From Bacteroidota bacterium (lineage in GTDB: Bacteria > Bacteroidota > Ignavibacteria > UBA10030 > SZUA-254), in NCBI GenBank assembly GCA_020056225.1, contig JAGVIE010000059.1:27604-91603 (forward strand): 64,000 nucleotides of DNA, in the 5' to 3' direction. The notes beneath the pieces were generated by a model that had not been told where the DNA came from, made no database searches, and was given only the letters and a program-made list of their open reading frames with translations. Shown here piece by piece: positions 60,891-64,000 of the stretch (the stretch's first letter is position 1; every line of letters begins with the position of its first letter). Both the position numbers and the translations under genes were made by a program.

Positions 60891-63800
60891 ATGGCAAAAA
60901 CTCTTGGTTTAGATATTGGTACAAATTCGGTTGGCTGGGCGCTTGTTGAGGATGATAAAAAAATCATCGATAGTGGTGTTAGAATATTTCCTGTTGGAGT
61001 TAAAGAAGATGATTTCAAACAAAAGGGAAAAGAAGTCTCGAAAAATGTAGATCGCCGTATTGCGCGCGGAATTCGTCGAAGATACCACCGATTCAAGTTG
61101 AGACGGGAAAGATTAATTGATATTCTAACAAAGAATGGCATGTTGCCTAATGATGATGAATTTTATTCAACTCGTGAATTATATGAACTCCGTTCCAGAG
61201 GATTAGACGAGAAACTTTCATTGACAGAGTTGGGGAAAATTCTCTTAATGCTTAACAAGCGACGGGGTTTTAAGAGCAACAGAAAAACAACCGCAAGTAT
61301 AGAAGCAAAAAAGGAAGAAGGAAAAGTAAAAGAAGCAATCTCAGAGCTTCAACAAAAAATTGTCGAGAATAATTGCAGAACTGTGGGAGAATATTTCTCC
61401 CTGTTGTTTAAACAAACCGACGCAATACCAGATTGGCATAATAAAGATAATCCAATAGATCGCATTCGAAGTAGATTTGTAGGAAGGGAAATGTACGTTT
61501 CAGAGTTCGATATGCTATGGGATAAACAGAAGGCATTCTATCCCACCGTGCTAACTGACGAACGTAGAACTAAGATTCGTGATGAAATAATTTATTATCA
61601 GCGCAATCTAAAATCGCAAAAAGGTCTTGTTGCTCGTTGTCGTTTTGAGCCGTACAAACGATGCGCACCGAAAAGTTCGGAGCTGTTTCAAGAATATAGA
61701 ATATGGCAACAACTCTCATCCGTGCGTTTTGCTGGCGGTGATAGAAGGGGGCAATTATTGTCGATTGACGAAAATAATAAATTATTCTTATTCTTGAACA
61801 CGCGAAAGAAGGCAACTGTAACCGATGCCAAAAAAGTATTGGGACTACAAAGAAATATTACGTTTAATGATGTTTTCGATCTACTTGGAAACACAACCGC
61901 AGCGCGACTTATCGATGCTCTTGGTGAAGAAACATATGCTGCTTTAACAGAGAACCATAAATTTGAGTTATGGCATATTTTGTCTTACACCGATAATACC
62001 GAAAAACTTCAAGATATTGTTAAAAGGAAAATTAAGGAGAAGCTTTTACCTGTACTCACAAACGAACAAATCGAAAAATATTCAGAAATAAATTTTGAGG
62101 AAAGGTACGGAAATTTTTCCACCAAAGCACTCAATAAAATCTTACCACACCTAAGAAAAGGGTTTGCGCCATTTGAAGCTTTCGTTGCGGCTGGTTATGA
62201 TCCGACAAAGAAAATAGTAGGTGGTAAAGTAAAAGAAGTAATGAAGATCGATGCTCTTAAGCCAAATGAGCTTAGAAATCCCATTGTTCAGCAAATGATG
62301 GGTGAAACATTTCGTGTTGTAAATGCAATGGTTGCGAAGTACGGAAAACCGGATATGATACGGGTTGAACTCGCACGCGAATTGAAGAAGCCGAAGAATA
62401 GAAGGGAGGAAGATAGAAACAAAGCGATCCAAAAGAGAAAACAACGCGAAGAATATGCAGAATTTCTTTCTGAACGCTTGGGCAAAAAAATTGAACCAAA
62501 TAATCCAGAAGTACGAAAGTACGAGTTGTGGCTTGAAATGGGGTGTGAGGATTCAGAGCTCAACGACCTTGAAGCGTTCTTGAAGAGAGGGAGAGTGCTT
62601 GATGCGAGAAAATACAAGCTCTGGAAAGAATGCGGACGGATTTCTCCTTATTCCGGCAAGGTTATCTCGTTAACAAAATTATTCAGCCCTGAAATACAAA
62701 TTGAGCATATCTTGCCGTTCAGTAAAACAATGAACAATGAGTTTACGAATCTGTGCCTATGTGAAGAATCCATTAATAAGGACAAAGGCAAAAAATTACC
62801 GTATGAATACTTTGCTGCAAAGGGTGAGCAAGCATTGAATGAATTTAAATCTCGTGTTGCGGTATTCGGACAAGGTAAGCGAAACAGGTTTTTGGCAAAA
62901 GAAATACCCGAAGATTTTCTCAATAGCCAGCTTACTAATACAAGCTATGGCGCGCGTGAGGTAACGTCAAGATTCGAGATGCTGCTTCCACCGATTCAGA
63001 AGGATGATAAGATGAGCCCGCGTGTTCAAGTTGTAAACGGGCAAGCTACAGGTACGTTAAGACGACTTTGGGGGTTAAACGCGATACTTTCAAAAGGTGA
63101 CATTGATACAAAGAATCGGGGCGATCACCGCCACCATGCAATTGATGCAGTTGTAGTCGCCTGTACAACTCCGCGACTAATGCATACACTTGCCACATAT
63201 AGCAAGTTCGATGCTCTCAATAAATTGAAAAACGATAAAGTAACTCCACCTTGGGAAGAGTTTTTATCTGATACGGGTGAGGCAATTAATAACATAATTA
63301 TCTCCTATCGCAACGAAAAACGTTTGATTGGCAAAAGGCCAAATAAGATTAAGCAAACAAATCTCACGAAATACCCTGAAGGGTACTTGCGAACTTCTAA
63401 TATAACAATAAGGGGACCGTTGCATGAAGAAACATTGTATGGCTCAATAGAAATCAATGGCGATGAAACATATGTAACACGTTGGCAACTTGAGAAATTC
63501 ATAAAGGTAGAACAGCTTGAAAAAATCGTTGATACGAAAGTACGTGAAATATTGATGGATAGGGTAAACAAATACGGTGGCGATATAAAAAAGGCGTTTG
63601 CGGAGAATCCTGGTGATCCGCTGTTTATGTATTCGGTTAAAGGCGTTAAAATACCGATCAAACATGTGAGAGTGAAAAATCCTACAGAAAATTTAGTAGA
63701 GATAAGACACGATGTGTTTGTTGAAAGCGGCAATAACTATAAAATAGCTATCTATGGAGATTGGGAATCGAAGAAGAAAGAGTTTGAAACAATAACGTTC

Positions 63801-63986
63801 TGGGATGCTACCCAACGTGCATTACATAAAGAGCAGATTATTCCCAATGTAAAAAACGGTAAAAAACTATTGTATGCTCTTGAACAACGCGATGTCATTA
63901 TACTGATCTTGTCCCGATTTTCTGGACAACAAGTTAAGACAAAAAATTATTTAATTCAAATTGCACCGGTGATTGATAACCGATAG
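60891..63986 (+). CDS. cas9: CRISPR-associated endonuclease Cas9, type II-C
   Basis: 1,031 residues, in the size range of compact II-C enzymes. RuvC-I: GLDIGTNSVGWAL with Asp8. Arg-rich bridge helix: RRIARGIRRRYHRFKLRRERL near 54-75. RuvC-II: MIRVELAREL with Glu493. HNH: IEHILPFSKTMNNEF with Glu605-His606 in the usual Asp-His position, then NKDKGKKLPYEYF. RuvC-III: DHRHHAIDAVVVA near 745-757 with His749 and Asp752. All key residues are present. GGAGAGG lies 8 nt before ATG. The gene is complete; cas1/cas2 and the array lie beyond the window if present. Confidence 0.95.
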   Translation: MAKTLGLDIGTNSVGWALVEDDKKIIDSGVRIFPVGVKEDDFKQKGKEVSKNVDRRIARGIRRRYHRFKLRRERLIDILTKNGMLPNDDEFYSTRELYELRSRGLDEKLSLTELGKILLMLNKRRGFKSNRKTTASIEAKKEEGKVKEAISELQQKIVENNCRTVGEYFSLLFKQTDAIPDWHNKDNPIDRIRSRFVGREMYVSEFDMLWDKQKAFYPTVLTDERRTKIRDEIIYYQRNLKSQKGLVARCRFEPYKRCAPKSSELFQEYRIWQQLSSVRFAGGDRRGQLLSIDENNKLFLFLNTRKKATVTDAKKVLGLQRNITFNDVFDLLGNTTAARLIDALGEETYAALTENHKFELWHILSYTDNTEKLQDIVKRKIKEKLLPVLTNEQIEKYSEINFEERYGNFSTKALNKILPHLRKGFAPFEAFVAAGYDPTKKIVGGKVKEVMKIDALKPNELRNPIVQQMMGETFRVVNAMVAKYGKPDMIRVELARELKKPKNRREEDRNKAIQKRKQREEYAEFLSERLGKKIEPNNPEVRKYELWLEMGCEDSELNDLEAFLKRGRVLDARKYKLWKECGRISPYSGKVISLTKLFSPEIQIEHILPFSKTMNNEFTNLCLCEESINKDKGKKLPYEYFAAKGEQALNEFKSRVAVFGQGKRNRFLAKEIPEDFLNSQLTNTSYGAREVTSRFEMLLPPIQKDDKMSPRVQVVNGQATGTLRRLWGLNAILSKGDIDTKNRGDHRHHAIDAVVVACTTPRLMHTLATYSKFDALNKLKNDKVTPPWEEFLSDTGEAINNIIISYRNEKRLIGKRPNKIKQTNLTKYPEGYLRTSNITIRGPLHEETLYGSIEINGDETYVTRWQLEKFIKVEQLEKIVDTKVREILMDRVNKYGGDIKKAFAENPGDPLFMYSVKGVKIPIKHVRVKNPTENLVEIRHDVFVESGNNYKIAIYGDWESKKKEFETITFWDATQRALHKEQIIPNVKNGKKLLYALEQRDVIILILSRFSGQQVKTKNYLIQIAPVIDNR

Positions 63987-64000
63987 CAGAATGTCTCCGC

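Overview
The window looks like a chromosomal segment of a free-living member of the FCB group, most likely Ignavibacteria/Chlorobi-like (inference). The main clue is a set of secreted proteins that end in the type IX secretion sorting tail with the YPNPFNP signature. Other clues are a type II-C Cas9, an Obg/NusB/PBP1A housekeeping background, moderate AT richness, and several promoters close to the TTGACA-17-TATAAT consensus. No tRNA or rRNA gene was recognised, and no CRISPR array lies inside the window.

Layout. 1-1575: the C-terminal half of ferrous iron transporter FeoB and a small Cys-rich zinc-ribbon protein. 1660-5784: a tightly packed four-gene operon (COG2403-type P-loop GTPase, ornithine carbamoyltransferase, carbamate kinase with a CTG start, aspartate carbamoyltransferase), which looks like a carbamoyl-phosphate module. 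5785-13233: an MFS carrier, a lone receiver domain with a tiny membrane protein, and a minus-strand run with PBP1A, an LpxH-like hydrolase, a DsbD-N-like protein, a UMF1-type carrier and NusB. 13661-15824: pabC/pabB opposite pabA (folate branch).

15825-20860 is accessory: a DUF5677-like gene, a secreted BNR-repeat protein, a small conserved protein of unknown role, a HicAB pair, a decayed pabA/trpG tail and a Phd/ParE-type pair. These are interleaved with direct repeats and palindromes. 20951-34646 (all minus) carries secreted and repair-type genes, obg, a 1,220-residue TPR protein with a co-transcribed partner, and a large T9SS protein. 34904-41532 (all plus) carries spmA/spmB, proline dehydrogenase, an OPT peptide carrier, a PqqD-like protein and dipeptidase PepD. 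41591-47117 (minus) holds a LamG lipoprotein with a relic T9SS tail behind it, a beta-barrel protein, and a zinc-finger membrane protein preceded by a possible divergent sigma-like protein. 47259-53435 (plus) holds an MFS carrier, a MntA/HepT pair, a metallo-aminopeptidase, a DUF2203 protein and MacA/MacB-like subunits without an adjacent ATPase.

53488-59166 is a T9SS cluster in which one BNR gene has ATA where its sister copy has ATG, and the sister has a stop codon just after the signal peptide. 59251-60890 contains an Fn3-domain protein, a 21-bp phased tandem repeat and several structured intergenic elements. The last of these, on the minus strand directly upstream of cas9, has the layout of a tracrRNA. 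The window ends just after the cas9 stop codon, so cas1/cas2 and the array, if present, lie outside.

The most unusual signals are the candidate tracrRNA antisense to the cas9 leader, three intergenic arrays with an exact 8-bp period, the exact 21-bp repeat, the relics of T9SS and pabA genes, and the carbamoyl-phosphate operon.
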